Below, in pieces: positions 1-6,163 of a DNA stretch of 8,241 nucleotides. The stretch comes from Pseudomonadota bacterium (GTDB lineage: Bacteria; Desulfobacterota; Desulfobacteria; Desulfobacterales; RPRI01), in the NCBI GenBank assembly GCA_018830925.1, contig JAHJRK010000331.1, positions 1 to 8,241 of the forward strand. Direction: 5' to 3'. Both the position numbers and the translations under genes were made by a program. The notes under the pieces are model-generated. The model worked only from the letters and a program-made list of their open reading frames with translations. It ran no database searches and was not told the origin of the DNA. The stretch's first letter is position 1, and every line of letters begins with the position of its first letter.

Positions 1-1
1 A

Positions 2-250
2 GCGCCTGGAGTGGATGCACGTGGTGAATCAAAGGTGTTGATAGCTTCTGCAGAATTGGACCCGGCACAAGTGCAGGAGTTGGGCGACATTATGCCAAAG
101 CTTCTTGCCATCAGGAACAAGATGAAAGTTCCGATACAGTTACACGTCCGCGTCGAACTAGGAGATGGAAAGACCGTTCCGCCCGCAGAAGCGAAGCAAC
201 AGGCCAACGCCTTACTAAAGACCGTAAAAGAGGGGCTGGAGTTACAATAG
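2..250 (+). CDS. C-terminal end of a defence-island ATPase (DUF499/COG1483-like), partial at left edge
   Basis: The reading frame is open from the first full codon at base 2 to TAG at 248-250, so this is the 3' end of a gene that starts outside the window. About 83 residues are visible. They form an alternating helix/strand region: a Leu-Asp-Pro helix start, a beta strand (residues reading IQLHVRVEL), a Pro-rich turn and a last helix ending in EGLELQ. A strand of this type followed by a helix with a short terminal hydrophobic tail is, from memory, how DUF499/COG1483 AAA+ ATPases end. Those ATPases often sit beside a DUF1156 methylase and a COG1205 helicase. A COG1205-like helicase does begin at the right end of this window, which supports the idea. 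No Walker motif is visible because the ATPase core lies upstream. The family call is an inference; another large defence protein remains possible. Confidence 0.5.
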   Translation, partial: APGVDARGESKVLIASAELDPAQVQELGDIMPKLLAIRNKMKVPIQLHVRVELGDGKTVPPAEAKQQANALLKTVKEGLELQ

Positions 251-367
251 CCGAAAGCTGCCATCTGGTTTGAAAGATATGGTTGGTTATGGCCATCGGT
301 AAATGGGACAGTGACCAGTTTGAGTGGGGCTTTAAAACGGAGCAATAAAGGCGGCCTAATTATAGTT

Positions 368-389
368 GGTACGGATAATTATTTATACC
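368..389. promoter_or_regulatory. Candidate operator: interrupted palindrome upstream of the MBL operon
   Basis: The 22-bp site reads GGTA-N3-ATAATTAT-N3-TACC. Eight of 11 symmetrical base pairs match around one centre, between bases 378 and 379. It lies about 80 bp upstream of the first gene of the three-gene operon, in the only long gap in front of it. A TATAGT hexamer (361-366), one mismatch from a -10 box, abuts its left side, but I see no convincing -35 box. A dimeric repressor site is a reasonable reading; no regulator gene is adjacent. The AT-rich core could arise by chance. Confidence 0.3.
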
Positions 390-458
390 GTTCGGGAATA
401 CCGGGCATGGATGGGCATGCTTTAGTCTGAGTTATGTCCCATTAAATCGCTGCAAGCT

Positions 459-462
459 GGAG
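459..462 (+). promoter_or_regulatory. Ribosome binding site of the MBL gene
   Basis: GGAG lies 6 nt before the ATG at 469. It supports that start; no other SD-backed start lies nearby in the frame. Confidence 0.7.
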
Positions 463-468
463 ATAAAT

Positions 469-1545
469 ATGACAAATACTGCAAAAAACATTATAGTGCC
501 CAATAAACCAGGTATATTTCGAACGGTTTTTCTATATGTGGGTCAGGGAGATTCTTCATTATTGGTAATCCCGGACGGGTCTGATTATCGATTTATGTTG
601 ATTGACTCACATCGGGAAAATTCCGCCGGGGGAATTGATTTACTCAAATTGCTTAAAGATTTGCTCGGAGAAGATGGTAAACCTTTGGACTATTACGTTA
701 ATACGCATCCACATACAGATCATTTGGGTTTGGTTAAAGAGATACATGAGGAAATAGGGATAAATCAGATATGGGATTCGGGGCACAAACCGGGAGGAGA
801 CCATAAGGCTTCATATGATGATTTTGCTGGAGTAATTAAGAATGTCGGGGCCGATAATGTGTTTAAAATGAAGGGGTCACGCGAGGACAATAAACTTGAC
901 GATAAAGAAATCCATCTCGGTCAAATAAATTTTAATGTTCTAGCGCCAGCCGAGTATGTCGCAGATGAAATTGCAGACGAGAAACCAGATGCCAGGCATG
1001 CTAGGATTCATGAGCATTGCAGCGTTTTACGTTTTAAATATGGCAGGGATGAGAGACAAATATTAATCACAGGGGATGCGGATTATGCTGCTTGGGCAAA
1101 GCATATCGCTGATTATCATAAAGAGCGTTTATCGGCAACTGTTTTGCGGGCAGCGCACCATGGCTCTAATTCTTTCTTCTGGGAAGGCTCCGACACATCC
1201 ATAGATCCCTACTTGGAGCATTTAAAGCTGATTGATCCAAAATATGTAATAGTCAGCGCTCCTAAACGTAAAGAAAGCAAGCATGAGCATCCCGACAAAG
1301 AGGCAATGGAATTATATGGAAAATACGTTCCGAGTACACAATTGTTTCATCTGGGAGATAAGAGAATATGTGCGATTGTTGATATAGACGAAAGTGGGGA
1401 TATTAATGTATATCCAGATGAAGACCTTGTTAATAATTATCCTGTAGATTCTGGAGAGGATTCTTCTGGAGAACGAGAAGCCTCGAATAGTATGGCCCCA
1501 ATGACTGTGTGTGCCAAGCTTGATAATAAGCCTATGGGGGACTGA
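469..1545 (+). CDS. Soluble ComEC/Rec2-like metallo-beta-lactamase-fold hydrolase
   Basis: This 358-residue protein carries the full motif set of the ComEC/Rec2 branch of the MBL fold. It has a VGQGDS loop (residues 24-29), the metal-binding HxHxDH (His80, His82, Asp84, His85), an ITGD motif (Asp203), HHGS (His230-Ser233) and a late HP motif (His274-Pro275). All predicted metal ligands are present, so it should be an active di-metal hydrolase. ComEC itself has membrane and OB domains; this protein has neither, nor a signal peptide, so it is likely cytosolic. Related domains act on nucleic acids or phosphodiesters, but the substrate cannot be read here. The last 40 or so residues form a Ser/Asp/Glu-rich tail ending Met-Gly-Asp. 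Its stop codon touches the ATG of the E2-E1-JAB gene, so the two are almost certainly co-translated. Rec2-like MBL proteins have been reported beside E2-E1-JAB genes in surveys of bacterial ubiquitin-like systems (from memory). The fold call is firm; the role is unknown. Confidence 0.9.
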   Translation: MTNTAKNIIVPNKPGIFRTVFLYVGQGDSSLLVIPDGSDYRFMLIDSHRENSAGGIDLLKLLKDLLGEDGKPLDYYVNTHPHTDHLGLVKEIHEEIGINQIWDSGHKPGGDHKASYDDFAGVIKNVGADNVFKMKGSREDNKLDDKEIHLGQINFNVLAPAEYVADEIADEKPDARHARIHEHCSVLRFKYGRDERQILITGDADYAAWAKHIADYHKERLSATVLRAAHHGSNSFFWEGSDTSIDPYLEHLKLIDPKYVIVSAPKRKESKHEHPDKEAMELYGKYVPSTQLFHLGDKRICAIVDIDESGDINVYPDEDLVNNYPVDSGEDSSGEREASNSMAPMTVCAKLDNKPMGD

Positions 1546-3876
1546 ATGAGTTGGTTCGCGAATCATCCTAAGTGGTTGTATGACGAATCTGTTGATTTGT
1601 CGACATCAATCCATTATGTTGAGAAATATCAGGAGATCGGGCGGACACTGATATCGCATGGGGAAATGTTGGTGCGAAAAGAAAAGACATATTGTTATCC
1701 GATTCTTATTGCTTATCCAGATGCCACTCCGTTTGTACCCCCAATCGTATTTCTTTTAAAAGAATTGCTAACCCATGATGATATCGTTCGGCTTTCCAGT
1801 ATAGTTCCGGATAAAATATCTGAGGAATTATCCAGCAAAGTGACACACCATGACAGGCGTCACCAAAACCCTGATGGAAGCGTTTGTTTTGTGGAGATGG
1901 GGGATCTTCACGGTGGCCATGCTGAATCTTATCCAATCAGAGACATATTTAGCCGATTAAGAGCTTGGCTGGCCGGAAGCGTCCCACTTGATAGCCCTGA
2001 AGCAGAATTGTTTTTTCATTTTACTTCACGTGCGGAAGACGAGCGGTTTTTATTGCCGGATAATTTCTATAACAGTGTTGAATTAATAAAAGGTGATTTC
2101 GCATTTGTGGGATTTCCTAGAGGTTTTAATGTTGGGAAAACAATTTGGCTTGGCACCGCAATTATAGGGGAATCGGCAGCGGGCATTACACTCCCTCCAA
2201 AAACAGCTGAAGATAGATTTTCGGCACTTTTCTCGATGTGTAAAGAGAAGCCGATTCAAATAATAAAAAAGGCTCAAAACAACGAGAATAGTAATGAAGG
2301 GTTAGTTGGCTTTTGGTGGGATATTTCACTGGAGCCTCAGCCTTTTAAAACCATGGAGGGGCTTGCAGAAATATTTTCAAAGGGGGATTTTGAGTCCGGG
2401 TTTAAAATCCTTTTAGGTGCTCAAGGTTTCCGCTATGCAATAGAAAAACTACATCCCAAAATATATGTTGGCTTAAGATTCCCTGGCAGAAAAGGAGGCA
2501 GGGATTGGCTCCTTCTGTGCCTAAATAAAGGTTCCAGACCACCGATATTAAAGATTGATGACACCGAGTGGAGTGAAAGGATTCAGAATTATTCTCTAAA
2601 GGCTTTATCTCATGAGGCAGTAACGGAGTCTGAATTTCATAAACGCAATCGTGGACGGGCGGACAGAAATTCGTTAAAACAGAGGCAAATCTGCTCCATA
2701 GGTTGCGGAGCATTGGGGTCGGAAATTGTGGATTGCCTTGCCAAGGCCGGTATTGGTTCCCTGAATTTGGTGGACAAAGATTTTATGCGTGTTCAAAATT
2801 CTATCAGACATATATTGGGTATTGAATACACGGGGATTGCTAAAACGATTGGCCTGTATTTGCAGGTGCTTTTACATAATCCATTTGTAATTACCCAGAA
2901 TTTTTCCTGCGACATAACGCGGCGGGATATAAAAGAATATTTCCCCGACGGTTATGTGGGGGTCTCTACAATTGCAGATGATAATGTTGAGGCATTTTTG
3001 AATGAGCAGGCCATTGAGGCAGGCAGGACTATTTTTTACAGCCGAGTATTACGCGGAGGTAAAGCGGCGCGAATATTTAGGGTAATAGCAGGGAAAGATG
3101 CTTGCAAGGAATGTTTATCTAGATATCGCGATGACAAGAATAAAGGTTTTATTAATATTGAGGAAGATCCGGATTTACCGCCTATTACAAACGAGTGTAA
3201 TAACCCAATTCGACCAGCAAGTGCTGCCGATATTAAGGCTATTGCTGGGATAACGGGGCGTATTATACTCGATTGGCTAGCAGGTCGGCATGAAGAGTCT
3301 AATCATTGGGTGCTAACCACAGAACCGCTCCCTAGCGCACCAACAGTTGGCGGAGAATTTCAATTAGTAGTAAAGCCAAGTTTCCTGCCACCACATCCAG
3401 AGTGTTGCACCTGTGGGGGAATTGAAAGCCATAAATGTCTGATACAAAAAAAGGTTTATGATTACATCCATAGCGAGGCTGAGGCCTCTGGAAGTATTGA
3501 AACAGGGGGCATTTTGCTCGGATATATAGAAAATATAGTCTATCATGTTATGGACGCTTCTGGACCAGGTTCAAATGCAGTTCGAACGGCAACACGATTT
3601 GAGCGGGATATTAACCACTGTCAGAGAGAAATACATAGAGTTGCTGACGAGCTCGGGAAAGATGGCCTTTATCTGGGAGAATGGCATTACCATCCGGCTG
3701 GGAATAATTCTCCAAGTGCCCAGGACATGAAAAGTCTGATGGAAATTGCATCCCAGGAAGAATATCGCATCAAAAATCCAATTTCGATTATTTTATCATC
3801 ATCAGGGGAGTGCGCCATTACAATACATGACAAAAATGGGCGTTGCTCAAATATTACTCTGGAGATTGCCGAATGA
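1546..3876 (+). CDS. Single-chain E2-E1-JAB ubiquitin-like conjugation/deconjugation protein
   Basis: The 776-residue protein joins three enzymes. Residues 1-160 are an E2-like fold: a YPI...YPDATPFVPP strand/turn region, then an NPDGSVCF motif with Cys114 as probable catalytic cysteine. Residues 165-370 match no motif I know; by position they may correspond to the inactive adenylation domain of CBASS Cap2. Residues 378-610 are a ThiF/E1 domain: GCGALG nucleotide loop (386-391), LVDKD (408-412), N418/R421, zinc pairs Cys520/Cys523 and Cys620/Cys623, and probable catalytic Cys551 in an ECNNPIRP segment. Residues 635-776 are a JAB/MPN protease with complete JAMM: Glu652, His714-x-His716-x7-Ser724-x2-Asp727. 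In type II CBASS the E2-E1 (Cap2) and JAB (Cap3) are separate proteins that attach and remove the CD-NTase. Here all activities share one chain. ATG 1546 directly follows the MBL stop, with GGGGGA at 1536-1541 as SD. The gene overlaps the patatin gene by 4 nt. Domain calls are firm; the substrate is unknown. Confidence 0.93.
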   Translation: MSWFANHPKWLYDESVDLSTSIHYVEKYQEIGRTLISHGEMLVRKEKTYCYPILIAYPDATPFVPPIVFLLKELLTHDDIVRLSSIVPDKISEELSSKVTHHDRRHQNPDGSVCFVEMGDLHGGHAESYPIRDIFSRLRAWLAGSVPLDSPEAELFFHFTSRAEDERFLLPDNFYNSVELIKGDFAFVGFPRGFNVGKTIWLGTAIIGESAAGITLPPKTAEDRFSALFSMCKEKPIQIIKKAQNNENSNEGLVGFWWDISLEPQPFKTMEGLAEIFSKGDFESGFKILLGAQGFRYAIEKLHPKIYVGLRFPGRKGGRDWLLLCLNKGSRPPILKIDDTEWSERIQNYSLKALSHEAVTESEFHKRNRGRADRNSLKQRQICSIGCGALGSEIVDCLAKAGIGSLNLVDKDFMRVQNSIRHILGIEYTGIAKTIGLYLQVLLHNPFVITQNFSCDITRRDIKEYFPDGYVGVSTIADDNVEAFLNEQAIEAGRTIFYSRVLRGGKAARIFRVIAGKDACKECLSRYRDDKNKGFINIEEDPDLPPITNECNNPIRPASAADIKAIAGITGRIILDWLAGRHEESNHWVLTTEPLPSAPTVGGEFQLVVKPSFLPPHPECCTCGGIESHKCLIQKKVYDYIHSEAEASGSIETGGILLGYIENIVYHVMDASGPGSNAVRTATRFERDINHCQREIHRVADELGKDGLYLGEWHYHPAGNNSPSAQDMKSLMEIASQEEYRIKNPISIILSSSGECAITIHDKNGRCSNITLEIAE
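3861..3864 (+). promoter_or_regulatory. Ribosome binding site that fixes the patatin start
   Basis: GGAG, inside the last codons of the E2-E1-JAB gene, lies 8 nt before the ATG at 3873. It favours this ATG over an in-frame start 30 nt upstream, which would add ten residues ahead of the conserved glycine-rich motif and enlarge the overlap. Confidence 0.7.
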
Positions 3877-4985
3877 AAATCGGATTATCCCTATCGGGTG
3901 GTGGAGTCCGAGCCACGGTCTTTCATCTTGGCGTTCTCGCGCGAGTGGCGGAAAGCTCAAAATGGAAGGATATTCGTTTTATCTCTACCGTTTCAGGGGG
4001 GAGTTTATGTGTGGCCCTAGTGTATGCAAAGTCAGAGCGAACTTGGCCAGATTCAAGTCTATTTTTGCAAGATGTTTTACCAAAACTTAAATCGTTGTTG
4101 ACCACGTTTGATTTGGAGGCCTATTACAAGTGGAGTCTTATAAATCCCTATTGGTGGATTGCTGGTCGTGCAAAACTTGTCTCCAAGTTGATACAAAAAC
4201 ATTGGGGAATTAATGGGAATATATCCCAAATTCCGGACTTTCCAAATTGGGAGATTTGTGCGACGTCTTATGAAACCGGGAAAAACTGGCGGTTTTCAAA
4301 AAAGCGAATGGGTGATTATATTTCTAATTATGTTGTGTCGCCATCTTTCCCACTTTCTGATGCCGTGGCTGCTTCAGCCGCTGTTCCTGGCTTGATAGGT
4401 CCATTGTCAGTAGATATAACAAAATACCAATGGTGCAAATATGATGATGATAGAAAAACAACGATTAGCAGTAATGGGCCAACAACTCAAAAAATAAGAC
4501 TGTGGGATGGTGGAGTTTATGACAATCTCGGCCTTGAGAGCATGTTTAAGCCGCAAAAAGGCTTACGAGTTGGTTTAGACTTTCTCATTATTAGTGATGC
4601 ATCACGGCCTATTAAAATGGAAACTAAACGCTTTCAATTTAAGCTTCCTCCGTACATCCCACCTTTTCGGTTAATTGATGTTGCCACTGATCAAGTCCGT
4701 GCCATTCGGCTTCGGATATTCGTAAATTTCTTAAGTGCGAATAAGAATGCAGGCACAATCTTTCATATGGGAAACACAATGCCAGCCATTCTTGCTCAGG
4801 CGAATGCAACTATTCCAGATAAATGGAACGAAAAAAAGTTTTTGAGTGAATCACAGGTAAGCACAGTCGCCGGCATGGAGACGACTTTGCGCAAGTTAGA
4901 TCTTGAGGAATATGACTTGCTGTTTCAGCATGGTTATGAAGTGGCGGATGCGACATTGTACGCATCTTGGGCATACACAATTTGA
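3873..4985 (+). CDS. Patatin-like phospholipase, probable membrane-attacking effector
   Basis: The 370-residue protein has the patatin catalytic set. The oxyanion-hole loop SGGGVR is at residues 8-13. The nucleophile elbow TVSGGS carries Ser41 in a T-x-S-x-G form instead of the textbook G-x-S-x-G, a variant I know from bacterial patatins. The segment AASAAVPG is at 166-173, and the catalytic Asp212 sits in DGGVYDNLG (212-220). The Ser-Asp dyad is therefore intact and the protein should hydrolyse lipid acyl esters. No signal peptide or clear transmembrane helix is seen. The start overlaps the E2-E1-JAB stop in an ATGA (3873-3876), so translation is probably coupled and the lipase is made in step with the conjugation enzyme. 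Patatins serve as membrane-degrading effectors in CBASS (CapV), but the motif spacing here looks like a different patatin branch, so cyclic-nucleotide activation should not be assumed. The enzyme family is firm; the effector role is inferred from context. Confidence 0.9.
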   Translation: MKIGLSLSGGGVRATVFHLGVLARVAESSKWKDIRFISTVSGGSLCVALVYAKSERTWPDSSLFLQDVLPKLKSLLTTFDLEAYYKWSLINPYWWIAGRAKLVSKLIQKHWGINGNISQIPDFPNWEICATSYETGKNWRFSKKRMGDYISNYVVSPSFPLSDAVAASAAVPGLIGPLSVDITKYQWCKYDDDRKTTISSNGPTTQKIRLWDGGVYDNLGLESMFKPQKGLRVGLDFLIISDASRPIKMETKRFQFKLPPYIPPFRLIDVATDQVRAIRLRIFVNFLSANKNAGTIFHMGNTMPAILAQANATIPDKWNEKKFLSESQVSTVAGMETTLRKLDLEEYDLLFQHGYEVADATLYASWAYTI

Positions 4986-5086
4986 TAACTAGATTCCTCA
5001 TGTAATTTAGCGGTGAGATGTGGTTATTGAATTGGGATATTAGACATGAGCGCATCAGATAGCTTTGGATTCCTAGGCTCCATATC

Positions 5087-5117
5087 GGGAAAAGGCAGCA
5101 GCCTTTGCCCTTTTGTT
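5087..5117 (+). terminator. Probable intrinsic terminator or attenuator before the DUF5677-like gene
   Basis: GGGAAAAGGC (5087-5096), loop AGCA, then GCCTTTGCCC (5101-5110) form a 10-position stem with a single A-G mismatch. TTTTGTT follows. It lies about 100 nt after the patatin stop, suiting a terminator for the three-gene operon. It also ends only about 20 nt before the next start codon, so it lies in that gene's leader unless a promoter is squeezed in after it. Confidence 0.6.
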
Positions 5118-5123
5118 GAATAT

Positions 5124-5130
5124 AAGGTGG
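5124..5130 (+). promoter_or_regulatory. Ribosome binding site that fixes the DUF5677-like start
   Basis: AAGGTGG lies 6 nt before the ATG at 5137. An in-frame TTG at 5113 would put this motif inside the gene and sits in the terminator T-run, so ATG 5137 is preferred. Confidence 0.65.
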
Positions 5131-5136
5131 CACTTT

Positions 5137-5943
5137 ATGGATGACGTAAATCAGAGAGCCGAGCAAGATTTGCCAGCCCTTCGTCAATGGGTTGAAAGGT
5201 TACTGGTTTTAACAAATAGGATAACAGACAATGTGCAATACAAGGAAGACGACCACATTGCTCTTATGGCTTTGTGTTTCCTTTCCAAACAAATTGATCA
5301 TACAAAGTCTATACTCACCCTAATGCCCAGCAGAGACGTGATTCTTATTGCCAGAAGCATGATAGAAGGTTTATGCCAGTTATTATGGGCCGCTAAAGAC
5401 GCCAACTCTCTTCCCTTGCAATGGCGCACATTTACTTGGGTCCACGACTGGCGAGTGATGCAAGCAAAGATTGCATTGGGCGGGTTCGTTGAACCAGAGT
5501 CGCGTGCAGCGATCCAAGACGCGCTCAAACAATATGGTGGGCAGTTTCTCACAAATAAAGCAATTGAGGCTCGGAACAAGGGGGCATCACTGCCAGCTGA
5601 TCCATATCATAAAAACTGGAGGACTGGATGCCCGATTCGGCAAATTTTTGAGGCAGTAGGGGGAGATGATTTATACTGTAAACTTTATGAACCGTTCTCC
5701 GACTGGCAGCATTGGGGTTCAGGGGGACTAGGAGAGGCCATTTCTTGGCAGGGAAATCAAATCGTATATTCGTCGTTGTCCCCAATCGATACCGCATCTG
5801 CACTTGCTGTGGCGATTCAATGCCTTTTGGAAACCGTCAAGCTGGTTGATACGCATTTAGGTCTTGGGTTGACCCCAGAAATTTCTAAGCTGCACGATGA
5901 ATATATCGCATGGGGCAAGTCGGGGCTTGAGGCCAGGCCTTGA
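5137..5943 (+). CDS. DUF5677-like, possibly HEPN-type helical protein
   Basis: The 268-residue protein is almost wholly helical and has no signal peptide or membrane segment. It resembles DUF5677 proteins as I remember them: an early helical pair, then an ARSMIEG helix (72-78) rich in aromatics, and a later YxxxSxxxH motif (Tyr184, Ser188, His192). Between them is Arg97-x5-His103, which fits the RX4-6H signature of HEPN ribonucleases. The Arg/His pair may be the active site or a coincidence. The gene stands alone between two terminator-like hairpins (5087-5117 and 5956-5982), so it is probably not part of the patatin operon. Single-gene, small helical proteins of this sort are frequent in defence islands, sometimes as abortive-infection toxins. 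No antitoxin partner is evident. Family call moderate; function unknown. Confidence 0.6.
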   Translation: MDDVNQRAEQDLPALRQWVERLLVLTNRITDNVQYKEDDHIALMALCFLSKQIDHTKSILTLMPSRDVILIARSMIEGLCQLLWAAKDANSLPLQWRTFTWVHDWRVMQAKIALGGFVEPESRAAIQDALKQYGGQFLTNKAIEARNKGASLPADPYHKNWRTGCPIRQIFEAVGGDDLYCKLYEPFSDWQHWGSGGLGEAISWQGNQIVYSSLSPIDTASALAVAIQCLLETVKLVDTHLGLGLTPEISKLHDEYIAWGKSGLEARP

Positions 5944-5955
5944 ATTTTAGCATTG

Positions 5956-5982
5956 TCGCCGGGGGGTGGCGGTTTTGTTTTT
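5956..5982 (+). terminator. Intrinsic terminator after the DUF5677-like gene
   Basis: TCGCC (5956-5960) and GGCGG (5968-5972) pair across a 7-nt G-rich loop, with one T-G wobble. TTTTGTTTTTG follows at once. It starts 12 nt after the TGA at 5941-5943. Confidence 0.6.
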
Positions 5983-6011
5983 GTTGGGTGAAGATGATTA
6001 TAAAGGGGGAA

Positions 6012-6017
6012 AGGAGG
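6012..6017 (+). promoter_or_regulatory. Consensus ribosome binding site inside a small hairpin
   Basis: AGGAGG lies 7 nt before a TTG at 6025. The same bases form one arm of a hairpin: AAAGGA (6010-6015), loop GGCT, TCCTTT (6020-6025). The SD, and the first T of the TTG, could therefore be hidden by folding. This is the only strong SD in front of the HNH gene. Confidence 0.4.
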
Positions 6018-6024
6018 CTTCCTT

Positions 6025-6162
6025 TTGGGGACAGGTAAAAACGTTTATAAGATAGAGATAATCCGCCGTGGGGTGGGCCTTAAAAAGGTTCCACCAGGCG
6101 AAACCGTGTGGGTGATTTTTTTATCGGTACCTTTTTCTGCCGCTACAGATTGGTCCTCTTAA
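6025..6162 (+). CDS. Possible 45-residue leader peptide coupled to the HNH gene
   Basis: A TTG start with a consensus SD opens a 45-codon frame ending in TAA at 6160-6162, one base before the HNH ATG. The peptide is basic in its first half (residues 5-21 include KNVYK, IIRRG and GLKKV) and hydrophobic after residue 27 (VWVIFLSVPFSAA), so it could touch a membrane. It matches no family I know. In favour: the SD, and near-abutment with a downstream gene that has no SD. Against: a TTG start, SD pairing in a hairpin, and a strong hairpin (6064-6100) within the frame that may be the real function. It may be a coupling or leader ORF, or chance. Confidence 0.33.
   Translation: MGTGKNVYKIEIIRRGVGLKKVPPGETVWVIFLSVPFSAATDWSS
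6064..6100 (+). other. Strong two-part RNA hairpin in the HNH leader
   Basis: GGTGG-G-CCTT (6072-6081), loop AAA, AAGG-T-T-CCACC (6085-6095) form an almost complete stem, with the G of the first arm facing two Ts of the second. CGCC (6064-6067) and GGCG (6097-6100) extend it outside a small internal loop. A run of seven Ts follows at 6116-6122. CACC (6092-6095) could instead pair with GGTG (6111-6114) right before that T-run, giving two exclusive folds as in attenuators. No known riboswitch or RNA family is recognised. Confidence 0.35.
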
Positions 6163-6163
6163 T

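Noticed and set aside
289..348. 19-codon ATG frame after the ATPase gene
   Set aside because: No SD in front of it and too short to judge.
251..430. Frame continues open after the ATPase stop for nearly 60 codons
   Set aside because: No SD or good start, and the peptide looks unlike a protein family. A chance open stretch is more likely than read-through.
469..1545. MBL protein as a true ComEC DNA-uptake channel or an antibiotic-degrading beta-lactamase
   Set aside because: It lacks the membrane and OB domains of ComEC. It has no signal peptide, and its motifs (QGD loop, HHGS) are of the ComEC branch rather than the antibiotic-hydrolysing one.
3545..3730. 61-codon plus-strand frame inside the E2-E1-JAB gene
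   Set aside because: It overlaps the JAMM-coding region in another frame and has no family features.
3843..3872. Earlier ATG for the patatin
   Set aside because: It would add ten residues with no family likeness. ATG 3873 has GGAG at good spacing and puts the glycine loop at the usual distance from the N-terminus.
1546..4985. Standard type II CBASS
   Set aside because: No CD-NTase gene is present in or next to the operon inside the window, and an MBL gene takes the first position. It could only be CBASS if a CD-NTase acts from elsewhere.
5113..5136. TTG start for the DUF5677-like gene
   Set aside because: It lies in the terminator T-run and upstream of the SD that serves ATG 5137.
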